Shown: positions 48,280-61,162 of the stretch, one piece after another
How positions within the stretch are numbered: the first letter of the stretch is position 1
Layout of the letters: the number at the start of each line of letters is the position of its first letter
Assembly (NCBI GenBank): GCA_900155495.1
Contig: FTLJ01000327.1
Coordinates: 1 to 61,782, forward strand
DNA: 61,782 bases
Origin: Porogramme epimiltina
Taxonomy: Eukaryota > Basidiomycota > Agaricomycetes > Polyporales > Polyporaceae
Reading direction: 5' to 3'
The notes under the pieces: model-generated
What the model saw: only the letters and a program-made list of their open reading frames with translations
What the model was told of the DNA's origin: nothing
Database searches by the model: none
Translations under genes and position numbers: made by a program

Positions 48280-51028
48280 TCAGAAAGCGCCCTTAATGAT
48301 ATCCGCCGCTGTGCCCGAGGGGATGCGTGTCGGCCAACATGAGCTTCCCATCCATCGGGCCGTTGGCGAATGAACTTACCGATCTCTCCGATAGTATATG
48401 CCACGCTCTGCGTGTGGCAGCACGGTGAAAGTGGGATAATGCTGAGATCCGCAACCCGGATGTTCTGTGTGCCGTACACACGGAGCTGGGGGTTCACGAC
48501 CCCGCCCTTGTCGCGGGGAAGCATCGAGCATGTGCTGGTTGTGTGCCACGTCGTATGGCAATACTTCTTCAGCCACGACATGAGCTGTTCATCCGTGTTT
48601 ACGTTTGGGCCAGGATTGATCTCGCGACCTGAATCGACGCGTTGAGTTAAGGCGCGGGAGAAAAACCTGAGTGCATGGGTATACGGACCAAGTATAGAAC
48701 TGAGGGGTTCAGTTGCGAGTACCTTGCGAGAAACTTTGATAAGTTCAAACAGAGTTTGTGCGTCTTCGAAAAACCATAAGACAATAGTCCCGTGGTAAAG
48801 GGTAATAGAATGTCACCAATTTCTTCCTCAAAGTAACACGGATCGATCGTCGGCATATCAAGCGGGTCCTTCGAGGCAGAGTGCTACCAATGAACAGCCA
48901 TGACCCATCAATAATCGAAGTCATGAGCGGAAGTATGAGCTGTACGCACGATAGTACCTCGAGAGAACGGTCTCTGGAGGATTGTACAGACCGTGAAGTG
49001 CTTCACTCCAGGTGTGGGCGGATCTGAGCGTCGCGTGTCAGACATCGACTACCGTAGCGATATACAAAACGACATAATTACTTGGCCCTCCGATAAACCC
49101 AGGCTCCGGGATAATTTCCAGGCAGGCAGCACCTTCTTCAATGCGCTTCCGCTGCTCGACGTACTGTTCCGCGAGTCCTGGGATATCTGAGCCCGTCGGC
49201 AGGGTTTTCTCGATCTCTGCACCCCGTTCAGAAACAGCCTGGAGGGGGAACATGGCGAGGCACGTTCCGCCAAGGCCGTAGAGTCCTTTCCCCTGAGTTC
49301 TACAAGCGTTGTTCAGCATCATTTGTAGGCCGTCAAAGCTGACAACGCGATAACTCACCGAAGTGCGAGATGTTCTTCGGTCACTCCTGGGTCCCCTAAG
49401 AAATCGAAGGTCTGCCACGGTTCCAACTCCTTCAGTTCTGTTGCAGGGAGTGAGTACCTTCCCTCGTCGATCAGAAAGAACAGATGATCACCGTGACATA
49501 TTGCTACGTGGTAATGCTCCTGCACGTTGGTACCGACAGCAGGTAGATCCAGAAGTGTATCAACACCAATGTCTCCAAGGATCCGAGGGTCACCAATGCC
49601 CGAGAGTTCGAGGACATGAGGGGACTGGATCGCCCTGCCAATGGAGCGCGTCAGCGAGACATTTGGGGTATATCGTGCTCAACCGTTACCCTGCACTGAC
49701 GATGACTTCCCCGTCAGTGGAAGTAGTGTATGTGTGACCATTGAACAGAAACTCTACTCCCTCCGCCACTAACTGTCCCTCAGAGATCCGAGATAAAATG
49801 CGTGACACATGGGCATTGACGAGTATCTTCAGGTTTTCTCGAGCACCAGCGATTTGGACGTAGGTCTATTTGACTGTCGTCAGCAGAGAGGTACACTCTA
49901 TGTATTTGCAGAGACATACCACGGCGGAGACCCGCTTGAGGGTGGCAGGGTCTACGGTGATAGGCCCGATGCTCACGCCGACGTGGTCACCAGCATACTA
50001 TACGACGTTGGTGTTCTCAATTCAGACCGTGTATGAGTTCTAGTTTGAACAAGACACTCACAGCATCGTCAATAGGGTTAATCCCGAACTTTGACATCGT
50101 CTCCGTGAAGATGTCATCCCATCCCGGGCGTATCGTTGGGAACGCCACTCGGATAGGACCTTCACGGTGCGGATAATCACGTCAGCCCGTTGAAGAGGGA
50201 TCCAGCAAGTGTACGGCATACCATCCACGCCGTGAACTTTGGGGTCATGCGGTGGGAGACCTTCCGCCTCAGCTACTTCTTTCGGCTTAGGAATGAACCT
50301 AACGAAGGCAAGAACAAATCTTAGCCACCTCCGTCTGATCGGTGATTCCCAAAGTTGATACACACGTCTCTGTCTTCATGGTGTATTTCAGATAGTTGTC
50401 CCAGTTCCACCCAGGGTTTCCTAGGCGTTCCCATGCTGCAATAGCGAGGGGATAAGAGGATGTCCCCATTCGCAGCGGGGTAGTAAAGAGATTGTACCAT
50501 TGATGTCCTCCTTCATCGGTCGGTCCCACAGGTAGTAGTTACCCGCAGAACCACCTCCAAGTGTACGCGGTCTGGGGGTCAAAGAAGGTCGTGTCAACAA
50601 CAGACTCGTTAAGGAGCCACATAAGTAGTGTCACCTAGGCCAGGAAAACGTGGTGCCCTCGGCATGTTTCTGCGGAACCTGTGGGGTTGGCAGGGATCAG
50701 CCGCTTCGCCGCACGCTCATGAAAAGCAACTACTAGCCGTCGTGAATCCCCAGTCCCACTCCTTGTGTCCTATAAACTTTCCATAAGTCGTAGGAAGAGC
50801 TATGGTTTATCGTGTACTATTAGTAAAGTTGATCTTCGACGCTGCCCAAACCGACCTACAGAACGTAAGCTCGTCAAAATGCGCCCCGCCCGCTTCAAGA
50901 ACAAGGACGGTTTTATTGGGATCCTCGGAGAGCCTCGTCGCTATCGTGAGGCCGGTCGTACCACCGCCAATGATGATATAGTCGAAATGTTTGTCCGCCA
51001 CATCCTCAATCCTAGCGAGGTCTATCAT
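48280..51028 (-). CDS. GMC-family FAD oxidoreductase
   Basis: An FAD-dependent alcohol or sugar oxidase/dehydrogenase. Fifteen exons on the minus strand give 631 aa: 51028-50860, 50799-50738, 50678-50635, 50571-50498, 50435-50366, 50298-50222, 50159-50062, 49997-49920, 49865-49690, 49634-49359, 49299-49082, 49023-48950, 48883-48817, 48763-48380, 48308-48280. The Rossmann FAD-binding motif [20 protein letters not shown] lies at the N-terminus, with LVLEAGG after it. [18 protein letters not shown] is the first GMC signature and [17 protein letters not shown] the second. [10 protein letters not shown] and [13 protein letters not shown] carry the catalytic His pair region. There is no signal peptide, so it is probably cytosolic. 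Exon 2 ends at a GC instead of GT donor (50737-50736). The typical PRGKTLGGSSA loop is [11 protein letters not shown] here. Substrate unknown. Confidence 0.9.
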
Positions 51029-51255
51029 GCCGTGGCGGTTGTAGCGCTTCTGGCGATAAGGGGGGTTGGGGGCGAGCCAAGATCAGGCCGAGTACTTGTA
51101 GTCGGCGGTGAATAAGGTATAGTGGTTCCCACGATTTGGTCTACTCTTCTAAGATCCCACGCGGTAGTCTGATTGAGAAAATGGGAGTCTAGTAGTAGCT
51201 GAAGAACATACATTGCGTCATACGCCGATGCCCATATGACCTGGTAGACGCTGGG

Positions 51256-52790
51256 TCATGAAATAGGCGGAGGAGGGAGGAACCGGACAGGGAAACCTGG
51301 ACTTTTATTGACTCGTAACTCCGGAAGTACGCCGTTCCACCATTCTTTTGCCTTTAAGAGTGCGCGGTTCTCTTGCTTGACCTTTAGGAAACGTGTTCAG
51401 CATGGAGATACTCATGGGATGAAGACGTCAATTTACCTTAGACACTGTAATGTAAGTGTCCTCGGCGCAACGGATGAGCAACATTTGTGACGAAGGGTCA
51501 AATGTCGCCGTCCCTTCCGCCCCAAGTTCCTCTATAAGCTTTTTGCGGACATCAGTTGCCACCAATGGGTCATGTAGCTGGAGGGTGCGTCCATTCATGA
51601 GGACTGTCGTCAACGGCCGCTGCAAATAGCATCAGAACCCTCTTATACTACAAACAAACCCGATTGTACCTACCTGATGGTATATTGCGCGGTGTAGCGC
51701 TGCGATACGAGGTGCCGTCATAGTCCTAAAGTCCAACATCGCGAGTGTCGGCTCGATCAAGGGAGCGCGAGGCGCTGCTGGATCCTCTAACTGTGGTTGA
51801 CGAGTGTCCTACATCGTAATATTGAGACTTCGAATCCACTCTTATGCTTCTGAAACATACCTTCCCAGCTAACATGTCTCTCATAACAGAGACGAGGAGT
51901 CTTCCGCCTTGGCGAGCCAAGGAGTCTCTCAGTTCCGGAAAGGCTGCCCCTTCCGGGATTTCCTATGTTGAGAGGTTGTTAGAGAAGGAAACCAGACGCG
52001 TAGATGCGTACGTACAGCCTTTTCGGATGCCCATATGGAGCCTGCGTCAATCCCTTTCTTTTTCTCCATCATTTCGATGACGCAAACACCAGTCTCACTC
52101 CGGTTATCCATAAGGGCATGCTGAATTGGCGATGCACCTCTGTACGCAGGAAGGAGCGAAGGATGTACGTTCAGCCGCCTAGACGGTTGAAAGAGTCCTA
52201 GCAACGAGTTGGGGAGGATCCGTCCGAATGACGCGGTCACTAGTAGATGATGAGATGGCAGCTCGGAGAGCGAGGCCTCATTAAGTCTTGCGAACGGAAA
52301 TGGTGGCTAAGTAGTAGTTCAGGCTCTGTCCTAATACGAAAAGGCACAAGAGCTCACCTCCCATGTTCTAAAATCTTTCTTTATAGGGGGGATGGTGTGT
52401 ACTCGCAGCCCTGAATCTTGTGCGAGAAGTTTCAATGGTGCTAGAAGTACCATTAGCTTGCTATCTTCTATCCACGGTCACCGTAACCCACATACAGATC
52501 GAGAGTTGAGAACGCCGGCGACCAACTCTAGTGTCCGGTTGAGTAACAACCTGAATGTCATGCCAAACGTCTAAAGTTCTCAAAGGATTAGATGTACTTC
52601 CAAGTACATAGTATATGTAAATGTGCTCACCCTTAGATTGCAGCAACTGCTGTAGGACCAGACAAGAAAACTCGTCGCGTCCGAAGAACAGGACCTTGAA
52701 GGCATCCGGCGTGGCCGACGAGTACGACCTGTACTGGCGCAACCATCTCCATGATACGCACTCCCGTCGAGAGCGCACAATAGACAGCAT
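51256..52790 (-). CDS. FMT1: Mitochondrial methionyl-tRNA formyltransferase
   Basis: Transfers a formyl group from 10-formyl-tetrahydrofolate to initiator Met-tRNA in mitochondria. Eight exons on the minus strand give 384 aa: 52790-52631, 52570-52496, 52440-52358, 52306-52016, 51962-51861, 51808-51674, 51619-51437, 51381-51256. The N-terminus is Arg-rich and lacks acidic residues until about residue 26, like a mitochondrial targeting sequence. The formyltransferase domain starts at KVLFFGRDEFSCLVLQQLL. The catalytic segment NVHPSLLPAYRGASPIQHAL with its Asn-x-His pair is intact, as is GIDAGSIW with the expected Asp. The C-terminal domain (exons 6-8) is more variable, as usual. All junctions keep frame. 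It is divergent from the nitronate monooxygenase gene, with about 420 bp between the start codons. Confidence 0.93.
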
Positions 52791-53208
52791 GTTCAGGCTG
52801 TACTGAACTAATAGGCTCCCTCAATGCGGTCGTGTACGTTTGGTTATGACGATCGACGCGGCTCTGAGCCCGCCAGCACTCCTCTCGGTGACATAACACA
52901 TCACATGATTGAGTAACGCGTCGGGTCACAACCCGACCCTCCAAAAATGGAAACTGGCGGGTTTGATGGCGGGCATGGCGCCATTCCGGTAAGGTCGGAC
53001 CCAGAGAATAACACATGGACAAAAATCCGGGGTAAAGCTCTCTATGCTCCGGCCCCGCAACTACTGGGTACCCCGAACGACGATTGTTGCCTCCACCCCA
53101 CACACCTCCTACTGCTCATTCTCCCACCACTAGCCTTTCATCACAATCCTCACCACCTGTGTCGGCGGCCTACTAAGAGCAAACCCGTAAACACCAGGCA
53201 ACTTCAAC
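52791..53208. promoter_or_regulatory. Bidirectional promoter region between FMT1 and nitronate monooxygenase genes
   Basis: Separates two divergent start codons. No TATA consensus is obvious on either strand. CT-rich runs precede the plus-strand ATG (about 53095-53155). Confidence 0.5.
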
Positions 53209-55009
<1,801 letters not shown>

Positions 55010-56537
55010 GGCCGATGCCTAGACAGTCGAGGGATGGGACAAGCCGGACAGAACAGGGACCGATTCTTAATTTGGGTATATTCCTGTGTTGTAACGCAAT
55101 GATTAATCTACCATGTAGAGGCACACGGCGGTGTCTTTCAGGATGGCCGGAATTCCGACACACGCGGCACACTGCTTGAGGTATGGAATAACTCGCTTAG
55201 CATCAACGCCGGGCAGCCTGCGGACCGTCACCGGCCCTCAACGTCAACGACCAAGTGCCGCCGGCCGCCCAATCATGGATCGGGGAGCAGGAAGCCTGGA
55301 GCCCTCCACGCCGGTCGCCCACACACAAACCCAATTGCTCGCTCCAAAAGGCATCTTGCAAGGGGCGCGAGAAGCCCCCCGCGCGTCCGCCGATCCTGAT
55401 ATCCAGACGAAGCCAGTGGACAATCATATGTCCACCTGCCAGCCAACCGCCCACACGATCCGGATCCGCGCTTCTACGCCCACTCCCGCCGCACGCCTCG
55501 GCGCGAGAGCGTCGCGTCATCCGAACGTCAGCGCAGCGAGAGCGCGCACAGAAAAGGAATGCAGGAGTCACTTTGGCCGCGTTTGGGCGTGTGTCGCCCC
55601 CGCATGCGGCGAACAATGGGGTCTGCCGCACGCCCGCGCGTGAGCCCGCTCCGCGCGCAGTGCACACCGGTCTCCGGGCTGATCGTTGCTCCGCTGAGAC
55701 GTCGGACAGTCGGATGCGTCACTAGCTAGTGGTGCCGCGTCTTGTCATGACCCCGCGCGGTCCGCCCGTGCTCCGCGCGAGGGAGTGTTTGGGTCCGAAC
55801 ACCGAGCCGTCCCGAAGGAGCGAACAAAAACATCACCGAGTGGCACTCCATTCCTCTCGCGCCCGCGTCTGTAGATCATCTTCGCATCTGTTGCAACACT
55901 TGGTGGCACGACGTGCGCTGATAATCTTCGTGTTGTTGCAGTGCACACTGATCCGGAAGAGGGAGAGCGTTCTTAGCCATGTGGGTTCAGAAGCAGGCGG
56001 GGTGTAATACACGAAACGCGACATTCTATAGCTCGACTAAGATATACACACTTCTCTCCACGGACGACGTCCGGGACGACAGAGCTTCGATACAATGCTG
56101 GCGAGAGTACTGCAGTAGAAGTACAGTGGGTGGTAGTGTAACGATACAACCGGAGCCCAAAGAGTAAGAATTGACCAACGTGTGATCATATGAACATAGA
56201 AGTGAATAAGTGATAGAAAAACAGGTGGAGGAAGTGTCAAAGGAGTAAAGGGGAGAAATGCGGGAGAGCATTCGCAGAGCAATCGATACAGCGTTGGGTA
56301 GGATGAACGTGTGGTATGGAGACAGTCGTGGGTATGCGCGGCTGCGTGCGTGCGGCGGGGTCGTCTATCGGGCGGCGTTCAGCGTCGTGCGTTATGTCAT
56401 GAGGCCGTGCGCGACCCGAGGGCGAGGAGGGCGGGCGGGAGAAGGGGAGGAGGGAGGCGCGTCGTTAAGTCGAGTAATCGGGGAACGCGGGGGTGCGGCA
56501 ATGATACCGAGCGGTCATTGCGACGAGAACCGAGCGG
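55010..56537. other. Intergenic region
   Basis: About 1.5 kb. The part at 55140-55720 is GC-rich and open in several frames on both strands, without domain or splice evidence. The rest is stop-rich. Part of it must be the 3' flank of the nitronate monooxygenase gene and of the 224-aa gene. Confidence 0.5.
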
Positions 56538-57269
56538 TCATTGCGACGAGATTTGGGCGGGGGCGGCCTCTCGCGTGAAAGAGGCCGGGCGGAGAGGGTA
56601 CTTCGGCGCGGGGGCCGCGACCGCCGCCTTGGGGTTGCGGGGGACCAGGCGGTAGGGGTGTACGATGGCGCGCATGCGACGGCGGTTCGCGGGGTCGCGA
56701 AGGCCAATGGCAATCTGGCCGGTAACGAGGACGGCCCTCCCGACCTTGAGGTCCTTCGTCTTCTCAGGGATGGGCTGGTTGTTCTCGTCGACCGCATCGG
56801 GCGGTAGGGGGAAGACGAGCATGGCCTCTGCATCCTCGAACCGATCGGCGAGGACGCACTTGAAGTTCTCTGCGATGTGCTTGCTCGCGTAGGGGTTGTG
56901 TCTGCGCAAGGCCCGCGCGGTCACGGAATCGCGGCGGACGGGCCACGTCTCGGTGGGGGAAGCAGCGCGCGACGAGGTCGTGCATGAAGAGGTCGTGGAG
57001 GAGATGGAGCACTGACGCAGGCGCGCGCAGCTATCGTTAACCTCCAGCGGAAGCTGAAGCTGTTGAAACGGTGAGGTCAGCCAACGTTAACGACGACAGA
57101 ACGCGGGACGACATACGAGTTCATTAGCATTAGCAATAGTCGTAGTCTGCATGGTTGGGACGTTGGGATGCGATCTGCGATTGCGGATGTCCAGAAGACC
57201 AAGCGAGCTCAGGGGAGGTAGCGTGGGACGGGTAGTGTCGGGTGAGGGAGACTTTGAGGAGGGGACCAT
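56538..57269 (-). CDS. Uncharacterised 224-aa protein
   Basis: I do not recognise this protein. Two exons on the minus strand (57269-57117, 57059-56538) are joined by a 57-bp intron with a GTATGT donor, GCTGAC branch point and CAG acceptor. The start is the ATG at 57269. The N-terminus is Pro/Ser-rich (PPLSSLGLLDIRNRRSHPNV). The middle has a Ser/Thr/Cys stretch (CSISSTTSSCTTSS). The last 110 residues look folded: ALRRHNPYASKHIAENFKC, then an acidic loop (DAVDENNQPIPEKTKD) and GRAVLVTGQIAIGLRDP. The end is Pro/Ala-rich. The single clean splice and the protein-like composition are the main support. A TATAAAG sits on the minus strand at 57474-57480, about 205 bp upstream. Confidence 0.6.
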
Positions 57270-58031
57270 ATTTATTGTCCGCGGAGGAGGGGCAAGTGGG
57301 GTAGATTCGTAAGGGCGATGAGTGATGGGAAAACAAGACTGGTCCACCGGGGTACCGATCGGAAGGCGCTGCCTTTATTATCTAGGAAGGAGAGGGTATA
57401 AGTGGCGGTGGAGCAGAGATGTGCAAGAAAGGAAAGGAGGAGGAGACGGGGTCTAAGCTCCGGAATTCACCAACCTTTATAGCAAGCAGCGCCTATGTCG
57501 TATGCAAGAGCGAGGATACGCGACATTGTCGTTCCTCAGGGCGGAGACGGTGAATAGGTTGAGTGCAGCCATTGTGGAGGTGTGCGGCTCTCCTTTGTCT
57601 TCACGTCGAGGGAAAGGAGAAGTCAGCGAGCCGGGGCAAGAGAGAACAATTGGACAGACTCACGCGTTATTTGCGAGTGTTTGTCGCTCGCTAAGGCTCG
57701 CCAAGCCCCTCCGGTTTCTGGCTTCGGTGTTCACTGACACAAAAGAGGAGCCTAGATGGCTCACATATTGTGTTCTTAGGATAGTTGAGGTTGCACGGAG
57801 GATATCCAAACGTTCACCAAGGAGACTGAGCCAGTCAACGCCCTTTGGTGGACTCAGAAGTGGAAAGGGGGAGGACGCTTACTACATGGGGCGCTTATAT
57901 TGAGCGTCTAACGATTATCCCACACCTGCTCGGTCACGTGCACGGCTAGTTTTTGGCGCCATCGACTCTGCCGCCCACTCAAGCATTTGTCCCTGTGCTC
58001 CTCACTGGTTATACCCTCCCCAACAACTACT
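57270..58031. other. Divergent spacer before the AC19 gene
   Basis: About 760 bp between the starts of the 224-aa gene (minus) and the AC19 gene (plus). A plus-strand open frame (57502-57903) has no domain. A very short minus-strand frame with a good ATG context starts near 57573 and could be an upstream ORF; neither is called. Confidence 0.45.
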
Positions 58032-58885
58032 ATGGCGGACACCGCTCCCAAAATCGAGATTGTGCGTGTTTCTTGGCTCTTTTATGGCAACTTCTCTGAC
58101 TGCAATCGTTCGGGATATCCAGCTCAAGGGCCCAGACGGGCTCGTGGATCTCGCTGCGGCCACCTTCAAAATCCACGACGAGTCGCATACAATCGGGAAC
58201 GCACTGCGATGGATGCTCATGAAGAAGTACGCCTACCCTCTTTTCTGGAAGACATCGTGACATTGACAGTGCCGACAATTGTTTCAAGTCCGAAAGTGGA
58301 GTTCTGTGGCTACAGGTGCGTTCCAGCTCTCGTCTCGTTCGTTCCCCCCTTTCCGCCCCGCAGCCGACGTTACGTACCTTCTGCCAGTCCGTCGAGGCTC
58401 TCTTTTTGTTCTTCGCTCTTTACGGACACCTATTCGATGCGAGCGTGGAGTCTCGCACGTTTCGCTTTTGTGCGCAAGGGCGCGTGCTTCAATTGTCTAC
58501 CAACCGAGCGCCCATTTCATCTATTATGCCTTGATGACCTCCATACTCCTGCATGTGCACCTGCTCCTCCCCCCTCCCCGGCTTATTCTTTGCGCTCTTC
58601 ATTCCTCCCCGGGTGCTAACGTTTCTCTCCTTCCCCCGTAGCGTGCCTCATCCCTCGGAGAATCACATCAACATGCGTATTCAGATGTACGGTATGTCAC
58701 CAGCCTGCTCTTGCTCCGCCCTCTCCCCGTTCTTATTGTGAGAATGCACTGTAGACAACTTGTCGGCACTCGACGCATTACTTCAAGCTTTGAAGGACCT
58801 CGACGACCTATGCGTGACCATTGACGACGCGTACAACCACAGTTTGCAACACGACAAATATGAACGTTGGGTTGAAAAGAGCTAG
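58032..58885 (+). CDS. RPC19: DNA-directed RNA polymerase I and III subunit AC19
   Basis: Shared subunit of RNA polymerases I and III that pairs with AC40, as the two alpha subunits do in bacteria. Five exons give 113 aa: 58032-58061, 58123-58226, 58289-58315, 58642-58691, 58755-58885. The family core is complete: TFKIHDESHTIGNALRWMLM, then NPKVEFCGYSVPHPSENHIN and MRIQMYDNLSALDALLQAL. Length matches the family (usually about 110-145 aa). The third intron (58316-58641) is 326 bp, much longer than the others. Frame is kept through all four junctions. This is a single-copy housekeeping gene, useful as an anchor for comparing gene order with other species. Confidence 0.95.
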
Positions 58886-59846
58886 ACCTGGTTGCTACTT
58901 AGACGGTGCGATTGCTCATTGTACATTTACCACATTGTCTGTATCATTATTCTGTTCCTTCCATCGCATTGTATTCTTTCTCCTGGACAGTGCACCGCCT
59001 GCCATCTTCGTGAATTTGCGTACGAGGCCCTATAGTACGGAGCTCGCCTATATTTTGAGCAAGCAGTACACGAATGACAATAAGCCCATGATCCGGGGCA
59101 TTTCTCAGACAGGTACCATTAGGTGTCCATAGCTTTTTACTAGACCTCAACCAACATTTGCAATGCACTTACCCACACTTCCGCGGCCGTTCAACTAGGA
59201 ATTGACCCGTGGTTCAGCTCAATGAACGGACTTCCGACCCTTTGGTCACTGTACTACCATCAGAGTGTCCGCTCCCATCGCAGTTTCGCCGAAGGGCTCG
59301 ACACTCTTTACACCGCATGTACTTACAAACGGTCACGACCGTGTCTGCCAAGCAGGTGAGTACCAACGAAACGGCGCTTGTTTACACTCATGCTTATATA
59401 CACTTTCAGGTCCCCCGGTCCGTGTGGGACACCATGAACTTGGGCGTTCTCAGAAGACCCGTTCCCGTCCCGGCGGAACCTACTACTTACACTATTGCGG
59501 TGCATTCCATTCTTCACAGTCGTACAGCATACCTTTCTAGTGGACGATCGTGAGTTGGCATCAGCGCATCAAGTCAAGCGAAGCTATCCCCGGAAGTGCG
59601 ATCTTTCCGGACGGACTACTGACCAACATATCGCGCGGTCACACCTAGGTCGACTTGGACGGTCATCCACGGCGGAGGCCAATCTTCTGTATAAAATGAG
59701 TGCGTCCGCTGCTTTCCCTGCTTTGTGTCGCCGGCCGTCACTCACTTTGACTCTTACGTCCTTCCTGTTCTTACTTCCTCGCCTGCAGCGCTGCACGGTT
59801 TCTCCTCTTCTTCCCTCACGAACCCTCACGCCTAGTAACTGAAAGG
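58886..59846. other. Spacer between AC19 and AA9 genes, with unassigned open pieces
   Basis: No gene is called. Plus-strand segments 58986-59112 and 59197-59357 read as protein-like pieces flanked by splice-like ends (AIFVNLRTRPYSTELAYILS; IDPWFSSMNGLPTLWSLYYH), but I could not join them into one frame. The right part carries the AA9 promoter, with TATAAAA at 59690-59696 and a CT-rich leader. Confidence 0.4.
59690..59696 (+). promoter_or_regulatory. TATA-like element of the AA9 gene
   Basis: TATAAAA lies about 150 bp before the ATG at 59847, followed by a CT-rich leader (59755-59820), a common fungal promoter layout. Confidence 0.55.
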
Positions 59847-61162
59847 ATGGTTGGCACTATTCGCTTCGTTGTCGCGGCGCTCCTCGCCCTGTACGCCGGA
59901 CCCTCTGCGGTGGAGGCCCATGGCTTCATCAAGGAATGGGGTGTCAAAGGAAAAACGCTCGTGAAGGCGCAGAAGACCAACGTCAAGTCCTCTACCTTCC
60001 GGGCCGTTTCCAGCAATACTGGGTGGATTGGCTCCCAATGTAGGTTCTCATGAGTCATGAGCACATACCTTCTCCGCACTTTCTAACACAGTCTGCATAC
60101 AGTCCTCACCAGCAAAGCGATCGCCTGCGGCGCGTCGGACACACCTTTCGGCAAGGTCGCCTCCCCCGGCGGGACATTCTTCGCGACGCAAGGCGCCGGT
60201 TCCGATCTCAAGGTCAACGCGGGCGATACCGTGCAGTTGGTTATCTCCGGTAACCCTGGCCAAGGCTGGCCGCACCCCAAGGGCCACGTCTCTACGTACC
60301 TCGCGCAATGCGGGGGAACCGACTGCAACAACTTCGATGCCACGCAGGGCAAGTTCTTCAAGATCCAACAGGAGGCGAACGGGATACAGAACACCCTCAG
60401 GCCCGCATACGATGCGAGCATCGACGGAAACAGGTGCGTCCTCTCGGCCGTTTGATTCACGGTGGAGTATGAAATGACACTGACACGCCGGGGGCAGGTA
60501 CAACATCCAGATCCCGAAATCAGTGCCAGCAGGCAACTACATCATGCGCTTCGAGCTGATAGCATTCGGTCAATCGTCGAGTGCCGAGGGCGGCCAGGAC
60601 CAGTACTATCCGTGCGTCCATCCATCCTCCCAGTATTCCAAACCCTCACTTATTCGGACTACATAGGTTCTGCGGTCAGCTCACAGTCAGTGGAAGCACT
60701 CCTGGCACTGCGGCGAGCAAGTTCGCCACCGTCTCATTCCCTGGCGCATACAAGAACGGCAACATCAACCAGAACACCGTCCCCGGCCCCGCCGTCCTCG
60801 CACCCCTCTCCGGCAGCTCCAGCAACAGCGGCTCGTCTCCGCCCCCCAGCTCCCCCGGCGGCGCGGGACTCAAGCTCGCACCCTCCGCACCCGCCTGCGC
60901 GACCTCCTGCCTCAGGATCAAGATCACCGAAGTGCCCTCGCTCGCCCCGCAGTGCTCGCCCTCGGACGGGCGCTGCCTCTGCGCCGCGCGCACCACGTTC
61001 GTCGCTGCCTTCAACCACTGCGCGCGCGACAACTGCCCCGCACGCGACCTGGCGGCGGCGCAGAGCGCGCTCGCGAATGCGTGCGCCGCGGTGGGCCAGC
61101 CGCTCAGGAGGTCGGCGGGTTTGCAGCGCATGGCGCGCACGCACGAGGAGCTTGATGTTTAG
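59847..61162 (+). CDS. AA9 lytic polysaccharide monooxygenase with C-terminal CFEM-like domain
   Basis: Copper enzyme predicted to cut cellulose or related glucans oxidatively outside the cell. Four exons give 377 aa: 59847-60039, 60103-60433, 60498-60611, 60667-61162. The signal peptide ends at Ala24, so the mature protein starts with His25, the copper-binding histidine brace. WPHPKGHVSTYLAQC supplies the second copper His (His122). FDATQGKFFKI, AGNYIMRFELIAFG and QYYPFCGQLTV are AA9 strands. The usual RHE...ALH pattern is RFE...AFG here, so the second-sphere His is missing. After about residue 245 come a Ser/Pro/Gly linker and then, at about residues 287-355, an eight-cysteine module (PACATSCLRI, CSPSDGRCLCA, NHCARDNCPA, NACAAVG) that fits CFEM spacing. 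No GPI signal follows; the tail is charged. Confidence 0.88.

Noticed and set aside
48650..48763. Intron in the last large exon of the GMC gene (GTACTC...CAG)
   Set aside because: Removing it breaks the frame, while reading through gives a continuous GMC-like sequence, so it is treated as coding.
48280..51028. GMC gene as a pseudogene
   Set aside because: At first sight the frame is broken many times, but fifteen exons joined at splice sites give one full-length frame with both GMC signatures and a complete C-terminus.
55131..55725. Open frames of about 150-170 codons on both strands
   Set aside because: They overlap, are Arg/Pro/Ala-rich and show no splice sites or domain.
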